Source: CAZJLN01 sp964540765
GTDB lineage: Bacteria; Chloroflexota; Anaerolineae; Anaerolineales; Anaerolineaceae
Assembly (NCBI GenBank): GCA_964540765.1
Contig: CAZINW010000029.1
Span: 1-27,259 of the forward strand
Direction of reading: 5' to 3'
DNA length: 27,259 nucleotides
In this document: positions 7,554 through 16,107 of the stretch, piece by piece
Layout of the letters: every line of letters begins with the position of its first letter
Numbering within the stretch: position 1 is the stretch's first letter
The notes under the pieces: model-generated
What the model saw: the letters and a program-made list of their open reading frames with translations, nothing else
Database searches by the model: none
Told to the model about the DNA's origin: nothing
Program-made: the position numbers and the translations under genes

Positions 7554-9374
7554 TTGGGCAAACGAACAAACAACTATCCTGAATACGACCTGCGGGAGAC
7601 GATCAATGCGCGCCTCTTTGTCGGTCTGTGGAAACTAATGAAGGGGTATCAATGGCAATATTTGGGTGCGATCCTGTCACTCGCTATTTCCGCTGGGTCC
7701 AGGACGGGCATTTATTTAATGTTGGGCTATTATGTCGATGAGATCCTTAAGAAAGCTCGCTTTGACTCCTCGCTTATCCTGACAGCACTGGGTTTTCTCC
7801 TGCTGGTGATTTCCCAAGCGCTCTTTTCCTTCATCAGTGGCTGGCTGGCAGCCCAAACAGCCGAAGGCACCACCCGCCGCCTGCGAGATTTCCTTTTTGA
7901 CCATATTCAGCGCCTTTCCTACGCTTATCATGCAGAGGTCAAGACAGGTGACCTGCTCGAACGCGCCACATCCGATGTCGATACCATCCGGCGTTTTTTT
8001 GCCGACCAGGCCATCGGCATTGGCAGGGTTATCCTCATCTTTGTCATCAACCTGATTGCCATTATCCGTCTGGAACCCCGCCTGACCCTCGTTTCAATTG
8101 GGATTGTGCCGGTCATTCTAATTATCTCAATTTTCTTTTTCCGAAATCTTTCCAAGGCATATGAAGCCTACCAGGAACAGGAAGCTGTCTTGACTACCAC
8201 TCTGCAGGAAAATTTGAGCGGCATCCGGGTTGTCAAGGCTTTCGACCGCCAGGATTATGAAATTTATAAATTTGACCAGAACAACTGGGAAAAATTCAGG
8301 AGGGGCAAGAAATTGAACCTGATGCATGCCCTCTTCTGGCCTATCTCCGATATCGTCTGTGCAGCCCAGTTGCTTCTTGCGCTTTACATGGGTGCAACCA
8401 TGGCCATTGACGGTCAGATCACACTTGGCACCTACATCACCTATGCCGGTTTGATTGGCTGGATCATCTGGCCTATCCGTAATCTGGGTCGCTTGATCAT
8501 TGACACCTCGCGCGGTTTGGTGTCCTACAAGCGCGTCGCTGAGATTATTAAACAGGATCGTGAACCGTTGACTGATGGTATTTTTGAGCCTGGCAAATCA
8601 GTTCAGGGAGAGATCGTTTTTGAGCATGTTTATTTTGAATATGAAAAAAATAACCCCATCCTGGAGGATGTCTCTTTTTCATGCAAATCCGGCGATGTCA
8701 TTGCGCTGCTGGGATCCACTGGCTCTGGTAAAACCTCACTCGTGAACCTCCTCCCCCGCTTTTACGATGTCACCTCAGGTCGCATTCTCTTGGATGACAT
8801 TGATTTGCGTGACTATTCGCGTAAATATCTGCGCTCACAAATTGGCATTGTTGAGCAGGAGCCTTTCCTATTCTCCTGTTCCATCAAAGACAATATCACC
8901 TATGCCATGAGCAAGCCTGTTGATGATGCTCAAATCGAACAGGCTGCCAGGTTCGCTGCCATACACGATGTCATTCTTGACTTCCCCAATGGGTATGAGA
9001 CCCTGGTTGGGGAGCGCGGGGTCACCCTCTCAGGCGGGCAAAAACAGCGTGTTGCTATCGCCCGCGCACTGCTGATGAATCCGCGTATCCTTATCTTGGA
9101 TGACTCAACCTCTTCTGTTGATATGGAGACCGAAGCCTTGATCAGGCAGGCATTGAACAACCTTATGCGGAACCGCACCACCTTCATCATTGCCCATCGC
9201 ATTCAAAGCATTATGAATGCTGACCAGATCCTTGTTTTTGATAAGGGTTGCATCGTTCAATCCGGAACCCATGCACAACTTATCGAAACCGAGGGCATGT
9301 ACCGCAAGATATTTGAGATCCAGACCCGTATTGATGATGCTCTGGAAAAGGAAATAGCCAGTGTCCGATTATGA
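7554..9374 (+). CDS. ABC exporter half-transporter, subunit with degenerate Walker B
   Basis: This is a membrane-spanning plus ATPase half-transporter of the multidrug/lipid exporter type. About six membrane helices fill residues 20-320, and the ATPase domain follows: GSTGSGKT (387-394), LSGGQ (492-496) and ILILDDST, where the catalytic glutamate is Asp517. It therefore carries a weak catalytic site of its own but a good signature for its partner. TTG 7554 is preferred over a TTG at 7476 because GGAG at 7542-7545 sits eight bases before it and the extra 26 residues do not look like family sequence. The next gene overlaps it by 14 bases, so the two surely form a heterodimer of the TM287/TM288 or BmrCD kind. 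The substrate is unknown. Confidence 0.87.
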   Translation: MGKRTNNYPEYDLRETINARLFVGLWKLMKGYQWQYLGAILSLAISAGSRTGIYLMLGYYVDEILKKARFDSSLILTALGFLLLVISQALFSFISGWLAAQTAEGTTRRLRDFLFDHIQRLSYAYHAEVKTGDLLERATSDVDTIRRFFADQAIGIGRVILIFVINLIAIIRLEPRLTLVSIGIVPVILIISIFFFRNLSKAYEAYQEQEAVLTTTLQENLSGIRVVKAFDRQDYEIYKFDQNNWEKFRRGKKLNLMHALFWPISDIVCAAQLLLALYMGATMAIDGQITLGTYITYAGLIGWIIWPIRNLGRLIIDTSRGLVSYKRVAEIIKQDREPLTDGIFEPGKSVQGEIVFEHVYFEYEKNNPILEDVSFSCKSGDVIALLGSTGSGKTSLVNLLPRFYDVTSGRILLDDIDLRDYSRKYLRSQIGIVEQEPFLFSCSIKDNITYAMSKPVDDAQIEQAARFAAIHDVILDFPNGYETLVGERGVTLSGGQKQRVAIARALLMNPRILILDDSTSSVDMETEALIRQALNNLMRNRTTFIIAHRIQSIMNADQILVFDKGCIVQSGTHAQLIETEGMYRKIFEIQTRIDDALEKEIASVRL

Positions 9375-11187
9375 AGATACCGCTGAAGATGAAGTTGCGC
9401 AAGTAAACTCGCAAGTCTTTAAGCGCATTTTCGAATTGCTTAAACCTCACTGGAAGACTATTGTTGGTTTTCTACTTGCCATCATCCTTGTTTCCGCGCT
9501 TGATGCAGTTTTTACCTATCTCAGCAAGCAAATCATAGACCTTGGCATTGACGCGAAAGATAAACAGGCACTCATTCGTATTATCGTCACCTATGGTTCA
9601 TTGATCCTTATTCAGGCAGTGGGTGTTTTCTTGTTCATTTACCTAGTTAGCATCCTAGGTGAACGCATCCGCTATGATCTTCGCAAACATCTATTCAACC
9701 ACCTTCAGCAGCTTTCACTTTCTTATTTCAGCAAAACACCAGTCGGTTGGATTATGGCACGCGTCACATCAGACACCGAGCGCGTCTCCGAATTGTTGAC
9801 CTGGGGTTTATTGGATTCATCCTACGCAATCGTGAACATTGTCACATCTTCCTATTTCATGTTCCGCATCAATTGGCAGCTGGCAATCCTGGTACTGGCC
9901 TCATTGCCATTCATGATCGTCCTGGCATTCAAATTTCGTACCAAGATCCTTTACCACTACCGCCGCTCACGCAAAGCCAATTCCCGTATGACTGCCTCTT
10001 TGAACGAAAACATTACCGGTGTCAGAGTGGTAAAAGCACTTTCGCGTGAGGACAAAAATCTTACTGCCTTCAAAGTGCTCTCCACCAATATGTATCAATC
10101 GAGCTATCGGGCTGCATTTCTTTCAGCCTTGTTCCTGCCGGTAGTCCAATCCATCAGCGCCATCTCACTCGGCATTGTTCTATGGCAGGGTGGTCTTCAA
10201 GTTCAGAGTGGTCAAATCACCATCGGTGGCATCCAGGCATTTTTCTCTTATATCATGGCCATCCTCTGGCCAATCCAGGATCTTGCTCGTGTCTACGCTG
10301 AAATGCAGAATGCTGTCGCGTCTGCTGAACGCATTTTCGCCCTCAGCGACACACTCCCGGAAGTGAAGAATCGTCATACCACGCTTGATATCACCTCACT
10401 TGCCGGGGACATCACATTTGACCATGTCAACTTCTACTACGAAGCCGATGATCCGGTCATTAAAGATCTTTCATTCTCCATCAAACATGGGCAAACTGTT
10501 GCTCTTGTCGGTCCTACCGGAGGTGGCAAATCCACCATCATTAATTTGCTTTGCCGCTTTTACGAACCTACCAGCGGTGTTATCACCATTGCAGGCAAAG
10601 ATTACATGAATTACAAACTTACAGATATTCAATCCCGCATTGGTGTTGTTCTGCAAACACCGCATCTTTTTTCAGGTCCTGTGCGCGATAACATCCGCTA
10701 TGGAAAACTATCCGCATCTGACCAGGAAATTGAGGAGGCTGCCAGGCTTTCCGGTGCACATGATTTCATTATCAAGCTGGAGAAGGGCTATGAACAAAAT
10801 GTCGGTGAGGGTGGTAACCTGCTGTCGGTTGGTCAGAAGCAGTTGATCAGCATTGCCAGGGCTATCCTTGCCAACCCGGATGTTTTCGTCATGGACGAAG
10901 CCACCAGTTCCGTCGATACCCTTACGGAAGCGCTCATCCAGCACGGTATGGAGCAACTCATGCATGGACGCACCAGTTTTGTGATTGCCCACCGCCTGTC
11001 GACGATCAAACATGCAGATGTGATTATGGTCATCAATGATGGTCAGATCGCTGAAATGGGGACCCACGAAGAATTGATGCGCCTGAAAGGTCGCTACTAC
11101 CGGCTCTATACGCAACAATTCAGGCAGGAACTTGAAACTCAATTTGATCCTTTTGAACTGGATGCCCAGCCAGGACAGGCAGTCTGA
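9361..11187 (+). CDS. ABC exporter half-transporter, subunit with consensus Walker B and degenerate signature
   Basis: This is the partner of the preceding half-transporter. The protein is 608 residues, with membrane helices over about 30-330 and an ATPase domain with GPTGGGKS (384-391), LSVGQ (488-492) in place of LSGGQ, and VFVMDEAT with the catalytic Glu513. Its Walker motifs pair with the partner's perfect signature to form the active site, while its own faulty signature pairs with the partner's Asp site. This is the pattern of heterodimeric exporters. GTG 9361 is chosen because AAGGA at 9348-9352 precedes it and no in-frame ATG lies nearby. Translation is coupled to the upstream gene, and a DUF692-like gene follows directly. 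Confidence 0.87.
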   Translation: MSDYEDTAEDEVAQVNSQVFKRIFELLKPHWKTIVGFLLAIILVSALDAVFTYLSKQIIDLGIDAKDKQALIRIIVTYGSLILIQAVGVFLFIYLVSILGERIRYDLRKHLFNHLQQLSLSYFSKTPVGWIMARVTSDTERVSELLTWGLLDSSYAIVNIVTSSYFMFRINWQLAILVLASLPFMIVLAFKFRTKILYHYRRSRKANSRMTASLNENITGVRVVKALSREDKNLTAFKVLSTNMYQSSYRAAFLSALFLPVVQSISAISLGIVLWQGGLQVQSGQITIGGIQAFFSYIMAILWPIQDLARVYAEMQNAVASAERIFALSDTLPEVKNRHTTLDITSLAGDITFDHVNFYYEADDPVIKDLSFSIKHGQTVALVGPTGGGKSTIINLLCRFYEPTSGVITIAGKDYMNYKLTDIQSRIGVVLQTPHLFSGPVRDNIRYGKLSASDQEIEEAARLSGAHDFIIKLEKGYEQNVGEGGNLLSVGQKQLISIARAILANPDVFVMDEATSSVDTLTEALIQHGMEQLMHGRTSFVIAHRLSTIKHADVIMVINDGQIAEMGTHEELMRLKGRYYRLYTQQFRQELETQFDPFELDAQPGQAV

Positions 11188-11202
11188 ATGGCAGAGGATC
11201 TC

Positions 11203-12021
11203 ATGAGCAAACCACCGAATGGGACACCCTCACATATGCAATTTGCCGTAAATTATTCAACTCAACTTCAAAATTTACTTGAAAAAGACCATCTACCGGT
11301 GGACCTGATCAAATGCCCTGAGTGGGATGGGATCATCGCACAGTCTAATAAATTTCGCCCGGTTTACGTCCATTTTGATATCCTTTTGGGATTGGGTTTG
11401 ATCCAATCGCTGGATTTTGGCAAGATCCGCTCATTGATTGCCCTCACAGACACCAGACATCTCAACGCTCACCTGGTTGCCAGCCCTGACATGGACCCAT
11501 CTTCCAAGGCAGACAACCTGCACCTGCTGAAAATTTGGGAAAACGAACTCTATCAGCTCTCAGCGGCTTTTGGTATCCGCAATATCGCTGTGGAGAATTT
11601 CCCCTTTATGCCCTACCAACCCTACCAGAAGATGGCAGTGAACGCTGATAATATTGCGCAGATTGTCCATTCAACCGGCTGTGGTTTTCTACTTGACCTT
11701 GCCCATGCCCGCATTTCCTCCCAGGTCCTGGGCTTGAACGCACAAAACTATATTGAGTCCCTGCCGGTGGACCGCTTGGTTGAAATGCACATCACCGGCG
11801 TCAAATCCTACAACGGTTATCTTACGGACCATTTTGAGCTGCAGGAGGCGGACTGGCAGTTCGCACAGTGGGCTATTGCCAATATAAAATCAGGGCACTG
11901 GCAGGAGCCACATGTTGTCGCTTTTGAATATGGGGGCGTGGGAGAGATATTTGCATGGCGTACCAGTCAGGCTGTCCTCGAAACGCAAATCCCCCGCATG
12001 GCACAGTTGATCAGCAGTTGA
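11203..12021 (+). CDS. DUF692/MNIO-like TIM-barrel protein
   Basis: It resembles the multinuclear non-heme iron oxidases (DUF692; MbnB, TglH), which modify cysteine or other residues in peptides, although many relatives have unknown roles. The match is by pattern: VYVHF (His57), NAHL (His90), VENFP (Glu131), GCGFLLDLAHA (Asp165, His168), EMHITG (His196), LTDHF (Asp209, His210) and FEYGG (Glu242). These correspond in order to most metal ligands of MbnB. The usual Asp-x-His pair is shifted to adjacent Asp-His. ATG 11203 has AGAGGA at 11193-11198; ATG 11188, touching the exporter's stop codon, is the alternative. It lies in one transcription unit with the exporter pair. A sugar-isomerase-like barrel is another possible reading. 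Confidence 0.6.
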   Translation: MSKPPNGTPSHMQFAVNYSTQLQNLLEKDHLPVDLIKCPEWDGIIAQSNKFRPVYVHFDILLGLGLIQSLDFGKIRSLIALTDTRHLNAHLVASPDMDPSSKADNLHLLKIWENELYQLSAAFGIRNIAVENFPFMPYQPYQKMAVNADNIAQIVHSTGCGFLLDLAHARISSQVLGLNAQNYIESLPVDRLVEMHITGVKSYNGYLTDHFELQEADWQFAQWAIANIKSGHWQEPHVVAFEYGGVGEIFAWRTSQAVLETQIPRMAQLISS

Positions 12022-12199
12022 ACCTGGGATCACCTGGGCAATGTCACCTACTGCCGCAGCATTAACTCATCATCTCCAGTATAACCATTTTCTGGGCTAT
12101 TTTCTTTATGTTTATGAGTAAATAAAAATATGTTCTGGACACATTTTTGGCCCATTTTCAAGTATAAAATTCAACCTGTTTTTTTTCTTGTTCGTTGGG

Positions 12200-12205
12200 T
12201 ATAAT
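12200..12205 (+). promoter_or_regulatory. -10 box of the mgtE-like/Nramp leader
   Basis: A perfect TATAAT occurs here. No good -35 is seen at the right distance, only a T-rich stretch. Initiation near 12212 would give a leader of about 240 bases before the PRC/MgtE_N/CBS gene. Confidence 0.5.
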
Positions 12206-12227
12206 TGCTTTACGATTGAAAATTATT

Positions 12228-12329
12228 ATGATGACTTTAATTGAAACACAAGAAACCGAAGAGAGTGATAGTCCTGTCGACCATCAACGTTGTTCAGGAA
12301 AATTCGGGTGTTCTTTGTTTGAGTGGTAA
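12228..12329 (+). CDS. Possible small ORF, 33 residues, two cysteines
   Basis: The frame runs from ATG 12228 to TAA 12327-12329. The first two-thirds is acidic (ETQETEESDSPVD) and the end is RCSGKFGCSLFEW, with two cysteines six residues apart. A TATAAT lies 22 bases upstream and an intrinsic terminator starts 27 bases downstream, so it could be a complete small gene. Against it, no Shine-Dalgarno sequence precedes the ATG, and hairpin arms run through it, as expected of a non-coding leader. If real, it might be a leader peptide or a precursor for the nearby MNIO-like enzyme. I do not recognise it. Confidence 0.25.
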   Translation: MMTLIETQETEESDSPVDHQRCSGKFGCSLFEW

Positions 12330-12356
12330 ACTGATCCACGCCATCTAGCGTGGGCT

Positions 12357-12388
12357 GGGGCGCCATTCAAGGAGCGTCCCTGTTTTTT
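12357..12388 (+). terminator. Intrinsic terminator in the leader
   Basis: GGGGCGC (12357-12363) pairs with GCGTCCC (12374-12380) through seven pairs, one a G-T wobble, with a ten-base loop. TG and six Ts (12383-12388) follow. It lies 67 bases before the ATG of the PRC/MgtE_N/CBS gene and about 145 bases after the likely transcription start, so it may be a conditional (attenuating) terminator. Confidence 0.65.
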
Positions 12389-12455
12389 CATTCAATTCTG
12401 GTAAATAAAAGAATAAGCCTTCAGGCTGCAATATGATCCTTTTTGGAGGTGTTTT

Positions 12456-13721
12456 ATGATTTACGTGAGCCAACTGCTTAAACAAAAAGTGTGGGACGCC
12501 TACGGGCATCCTATTGGTCGGGTTGAGGACCTGATGGTGAGTGCTACAGAAAAAAGCATGCCCCCTATTACTGCACTTGTCATTCAAACAGGCAAATCAC
12601 ATAAAGAACAGTTAATTATTTCAACTGAACACATCGCTTCACTCTGGCCAAGCATCACCCTGACTGTCAGTGAGAACCAGATCAAGCCCTTCGAACTTAA
12701 GGGAAATGAGCTCCTCCTTAAAGACCGTGTATTGGATCAGCAAATTGTGGATACAGAAGGTAAACGCCTGGTGCGTGTCAATGACCTGCAAATAGCACGC
12801 AAGGGCGACCGCTACTTTCTGACGGGCGTGGATGTGTCAGGTCTGGGGCTCTTACGGCGTCTTGGTCTTGAAAAACAAGGCAAAGCCATTTCCAGGATGC
12901 TCAACAAGCCAGATAAATCACATGTTATTCCCTGGGAATTTGTTGCATCCATTGAACATGACGATCCCCTGCGCTTAAGCGTATCACAATCACGCCTTGT
13001 GCGCATGCAGCCTGCTGATATTGCCTCCATTCTGGATGATTTGGATCACCATACTACCAAAGCTCTGCTTCAAGGATTTTCTGACGAGGAACTGGCTGAC
13101 ACTCTTGAAGAAAGCTCGACCGAGATGCAGGTTGCAGTGCTCTCCCACCTTCATCCAGAGCGGGCTGCTGATGTGCTTGAGGAAATGGATCCAGATGAAG
13201 CAGCGGATTTACTGGCAGATCTTCCTGATCAAACCACGGAGCAATTGCTCACATTAATGGAGGATGATGAAGCCAATGAGGTTCGAGCTTTGCTTGGCTA
13301 TCCAGAGGACACTGCCGGCGGGATCATGACCACTGAATATGCTTACATTCCTGATAAGGTCAAAGTTGATCAGGCAATCGAATTCCTGCGTTCCTCTGAA
13401 GATGCCATGGATGATGAGATCATGTATTATGTCTACATCCTGGATGATCAAGAACGGTTAAAGGGAACGATCAGTCTCAGGGACCTGATCATGTCACCTT
13501 TGGATCGACCAGTAAGCCATTGGCAGGAATCAGACCCAATTGCAGTAAACCCGCTCACCAAACAGGAAGAGGTCGCTTACCTTGTGGCAAAATATAACCT
13601 GCTGGCAGTTCCAGTCATAGATCCTGAAACTCACAAGATGCTTGGCATCGTCACCGTGGATGATGCCCTTGACACTGTCCTGCCTACTGCCTGGAAGAAG
13701 AAATTACCCCGCTTCTTCTAG
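12456..13721 (+). CDS. Soluble PRC-barrel/MgtE_N/CBS protein, probable Mg2+-sensing partner of the transporter
   Basis: This 421-residue protein has the cytosolic half of the MgtE magnesium channel but none of its membrane part. Residues 1-80 and about 85-170 look like two PRC-barrel domains (VWDAYGHPIGRVEDL, then RVLDQQIVDTEGKRL). Residues 180-285 are the MgtE N-domain helices (LHPERAADVLEEMDPDEAADLLADL, ending GYPEDTAGGIMTTEY), and 285-410 are paired CBS domains. In MgtE these domains bind Mg2+ and close the channel at high levels. Here they probably regulate the Nramp-type transporter encoded 27 bases downstream. GGAGG precedes the ATG. The leader and terminator upstream suggest control by transcription attenuation, possibly by a metal. 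Confidence 0.82.
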   Translation: MIYVSQLLKQKVWDAYGHPIGRVEDLMVSATEKSMPPITALVIQTGKSHKEQLIISTEHIASLWPSITLTVSENQIKPFELKGNELLLKDRVLDQQIVDTEGKRLVRVNDLQIARKGDRYFLTGVDVSGLGLLRRLGLEKQGKAISRMLNKPDKSHVIPWEFVASIEHDDPLRLSVSQSRLVRMQPADIASILDDLDHHTTKALLQGFSDEELADTLEESSTEMQVAVLSHLHPERAADVLEEMDPDEAADLLADLPDQTTEQLLTLMEDDEANEVRALLGYPEDTAGGIMTTEYAYIPDKVKVDQAIEFLRSSEDAMDDEIMYYVYILDDQERLKGTISLRDLIMSPLDRPVSHWQESDPIAVNPLTKQEEVAYLVAKYNLLAVPVIDPETHKMLGIVTVDDALDTVLPTAWKKKLPRFF

Positions 13722-13748
13722 AGCACTGAAGAAAGGGAGAAAACATCG

Positions 13749-14996
13749 ATGAAAAAGACACTCAAAATACCTTTTTGGCTGCGCAAACTGGGGGTCTACC
13801 TGGCTGTGCTTGGTCCTGGTTTTATCACCGCCAGCGCAGATAATGATGCACCTGGCATCGCCACCTACTCCATGGTTGGATCTACTTACGGCTATCAATT
13901 CCTCTGGTTGATTCTTGTGATCACATTTGGCGAGGTCATCGTCCAGGAAATGGCCGCCAGGATGGGTGTAGTGACTGGAAAAGGTACCGCTGACCTGATC
14001 AGGGAGCGTTTTGGGGTAAGGGTGACCACATTTGCCATGGTCTGCCTTTTAATCGCCAATCTTGGCACAACAGTTGCCCAATTTGCCGGCGTGGCTGCAG
14101 CTGGAGAACTGTTTGGCATTAGCAAATACATTACCGTTCCTTTAGCAGCCCTGATCATAAGTTACCTCGTACTGCGCGGTTCCTATAGGCATGTGGAGAA
14201 AGTGCTCCTGATACTCTGCCTCTCAGCCTTTTCCTATGTCGTTGTAGCGTTCATGATCAAACCTGATTGGGGGGAGATTGCAAAAGCCTTTGTTGTACCA
14301 AATTTTAATAGCTTGGATACGCCTTTCATTCTTGCTGTTTTGGCGGTTATCGGGACAACCATTACCCCATGGGGCATTTTTTACATGCAGGCATCCGTTG
14401 CGGATAAAGGCGTGGAGATGAAAAACTACAATCTGACGCGCACTGACGTGGTTTCCGGTGCCATTTGGGGTAATATTATTTCCGCGTTCATTATCATCAC
14501 GACTGCAGGCACCCTTTTTATCCAGGGTATCCGTGTACAAAGTGCTGAGGAAGCAGCCCTGGCATTGGCGCCCATTGGTCCAGCCGCGACAATTCTTTTC
14601 TCCATTGGATTGTTGGGTGCCTCGCTTCTGGCAGTCTCTGTGCTGCCCCTTTCAACCACCTATGCAATCTGCGAAGCCTTCGGCTTTGAACGGGGATTGA
14701 ACCGTACTCCCAGGGAAGCACCTGTCTTTTACAGCCTGTTTGGCATCATTGTGACAATCAGCACGCTGATTGTACTTGTTCCCAAGATGCCCTTGTTCTC
14801 AATTATGTTACTCTCCCAGTCGATGAATGCCATCCTCCTGCCGGTGCTGTTGGTGCTTTTACTTAAACTTGCCAATGACCAAAGTCTGATGGGAAATTGG
14901 ACTAATAAACGCTTGGGGAACTTTTTAGCCATTACATTGACTGCACTCATCAGTTTGGTGACATTGGTTCTGTTAATCAGCCCATTGATCGATTGA
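13749..14996 (+). CDS. Nramp-family (SLC11) divalent metal transporter, NRMT-like
   Basis: This is an integral membrane carrier of 415 residues with about eleven hydrophobic helices. Classic Nramp proteins bind Mn2+ or Fe2+ through DPGN in helix 1 and a methionine in the helix-6 MPH motif. Here helix 1 reads ADNDAPGIATY (Asp31, Asn32, Asp33) and helix 6 reads IGTTITPWG (201-209), with threonine in place of the methionine and tryptophan in place of the histidine. This is the pattern expected of Nramp-related magnesium transporters (NRMT, described from Clostridium and Eggerthella). It follows the MgtE-type sensor gene by 27 bases and has a GGGAG ribosome site, so the two form an operon. Mg2+ is inferred; other hard cations remain possible. 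Confidence 0.82.
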   Translation: MKKTLKIPFWLRKLGVYLAVLGPGFITASADNDAPGIATYSMVGSTYGYQFLWLILVITFGEVIVQEMAARMGVVTGKGTADLIRERFGVRVTTFAMVCLLIANLGTTVAQFAGVAAAGELFGISKYITVPLAALIISYLVLRGSYRHVEKVLLILCLSAFSYVVVAFMIKPDWGEIAKAFVVPNFNSLDTPFILAVLAVIGTTITPWGIFYMQASVADKGVEMKNYNLTRTDVVSGAIWGNIISAFIIITTAGTLFIQGIRVQSAEEAALALAPIGPAATILFSIGLLGASLLAVSVLPLSTTYAICEAFGFERGLNRTPREAPVFYSLFGIIVTISTLIVLVPKMPLFSIMLLSQSMNAILLPVLLVLLLKLANDQSLMGNWTNKRLGNFLAITLTALISLVTLVLLISPLID

Positions 14997-15096
14997 ATTT
15001 TGTTTTTTGACATGGAATTTCTTATTAAAGACACATCTTATGCTTCCTTGTGGTTCACATTCACGCCTTAATTTTTTGCTAAAGTAAATTGTTAGC

Positions 15097-16107
15097 TCAA
15101 TTATTTAAAGACAGGATCAAGGCATATATGGAATTATGATCGATGGTAATCCCTTCGCTGTGAAGGCGCCACGCCAGCATTTCCCCTTCCTGGATGATTT
15201 CAACGTGTTTTTCTGCCAACTCTCGCTGTGCCACAATCTCAAAACCAGCTCTTTTCAAGGCATGCATCGTCCAAAATAAAGCCAGACCATCCCCCTGGAC
15301 GCTTATCTGCATCTCAGATGGTGTAGTTACCACAAAATTGCCGGAACGATTGTCAAATTGCACACCCTGTTGAGCAAAAACATGCTCAAATTGACCATTC
15401 AAAACAAGGTCTTCAGGCGCGCCTGAGCGGATGCTGCCGTCGTTGCCCATCATCCAGATCACATCCGCACTCTGTAATGCCAGGTCAAGGTCATGGGTCG
15501 AAACCAGGATGGCTTTGCCCCAATCGTGAGCCAGCCCCCGCAGCATCTGCATCAGCATCACCCGCCTGGGCAGATCCAGAAAAGCCGTGGGCTCATCCAG
15601 CAGCATGATATTGGGTTCCTGTGCCAGGGCACGTGCGATCAAGATCTTCTGCCGCTCACCATCGCTCAACTCGCTAAATGTGCGCTGGGATAATGGCAGC
15701 GCATCCACCATGCGCAGCGCATCCCCTACAGCTATCTCATCACTGCTATTCATTTTACCGGACCAACCTGTGTAAGGATGTCTGCCAAGCGCAACAACCT
15801 CAAACGCCCGCATCGCACCCACATTGACCTGGCTTGTCAGCACCACACCAATCATCCTTGCCAATTCGCGCGGAGGAATTTTCTGCATCAACCTGTCTTG
15901 TATCCAGATCTGCCCTTCAAACAACGCCTGCAACCCTGCCAGGCTGCGCAGCAGGGTAGATTTTCCCACCCCATTGGGTCCCACCAGACAAATCAATTCG
16001 CCAGCATTCAGTCTGAAGGAAAGGTCCTGTGCAACAACCAGCCTATTCCGCTTGGAATAGCGGTAACCAATGCTGATCCGCTCTGCCTTTAGCACGTAAT
16101 CGTTCAA
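15097..16107 (-). CDS. btuD: Vitamin B12 ABC transporter, ATP-binding protein
   Basis: This ATPase drives uptake of cobalamin or a related corrinoid. The 336-residue protein has Walker A GPNGVGKST (43-51), signature LSDGERQ (147-153), Walker B IMLLDEPT (167-174) and the switch His in STHD. The last 80 residues or so form an extra domain (FWTMHALKRAGFEIV) that occurs in several BtuD/HmuV relatives. Its start overlaps the permease stop by four bases (ATGA). The family also serves siderophores and heme; the cobalamin riboswitch upstream of the operon is what points to B12. Confidence 0.82.
   Translation of the reverse strand: MNDYVLKAERISIGYRYSKRNRLVVAQDLSFRLNAGELICLVGPNGVGKSTLLRSLAGLQALFEGQIWIQDRLMQKIPPRELARMIGVVLTSQVNVGAMRAFEVVALGRHPYTGWSGKMNSSDEIAVGDALRMVDALPLSQRTFSELSDGERQKILIARALAQEPNIMLLDEPTAFLDLPRRVMLMQMLRGLAHDWGKAILVSTHDLDLALQSADVIWMMGNDGSIRSGAPEDLVLNGQFEHVFAQQGVQFDNRSGNFVVTTPSEMQISVQGDGLALFWTMHALKRAGFEIVAQRELAEKHVEIIQEGEMLAWRLHSEGITIDHNSIYALILSLNN

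Larger units (their letters stand above)
12022..12455 (+). other. Intergenic stretch with structured leader
   Basis: This 434-base gap has an AT-rich first part (12022-12199) in which I see no gene or clear terminator. The second part holds a -10 box at 12200-12205, a 33-codon ORF, nested inverted repeats and an intrinsic terminator. ACCGAA at 12255-12260 can pair with TTCGG at 12303-12307, enclosing CCTG/CAGG and CGAC/GTTG arms within 12273-12299. CCACGC/GCGTGG (12336-12353) forms another perfect stem. The arrangement resembles a cis-regulatory RNA ahead of the metal-transport genes. It does not fit the M-box or the yybP-ykoY manganese riboswitch as I know them. Confidence 0.5.

Noticed and set aside
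12206..12455. M-box or yybP-ykoY metal riboswitch
   Set aside because: The conserved stretches of these classes (for example the GGTGAGGCTCC-type M-box core or GGGGAGTA) are not found on the plus strand, so no known class is assigned.
15097..15340. Extra C-terminal domain of the B12 ATPase as a novel fusion
   Set aside because: A similar extension is known in several BtuD/HmuV-type ATPases, so it is probably ordinary.
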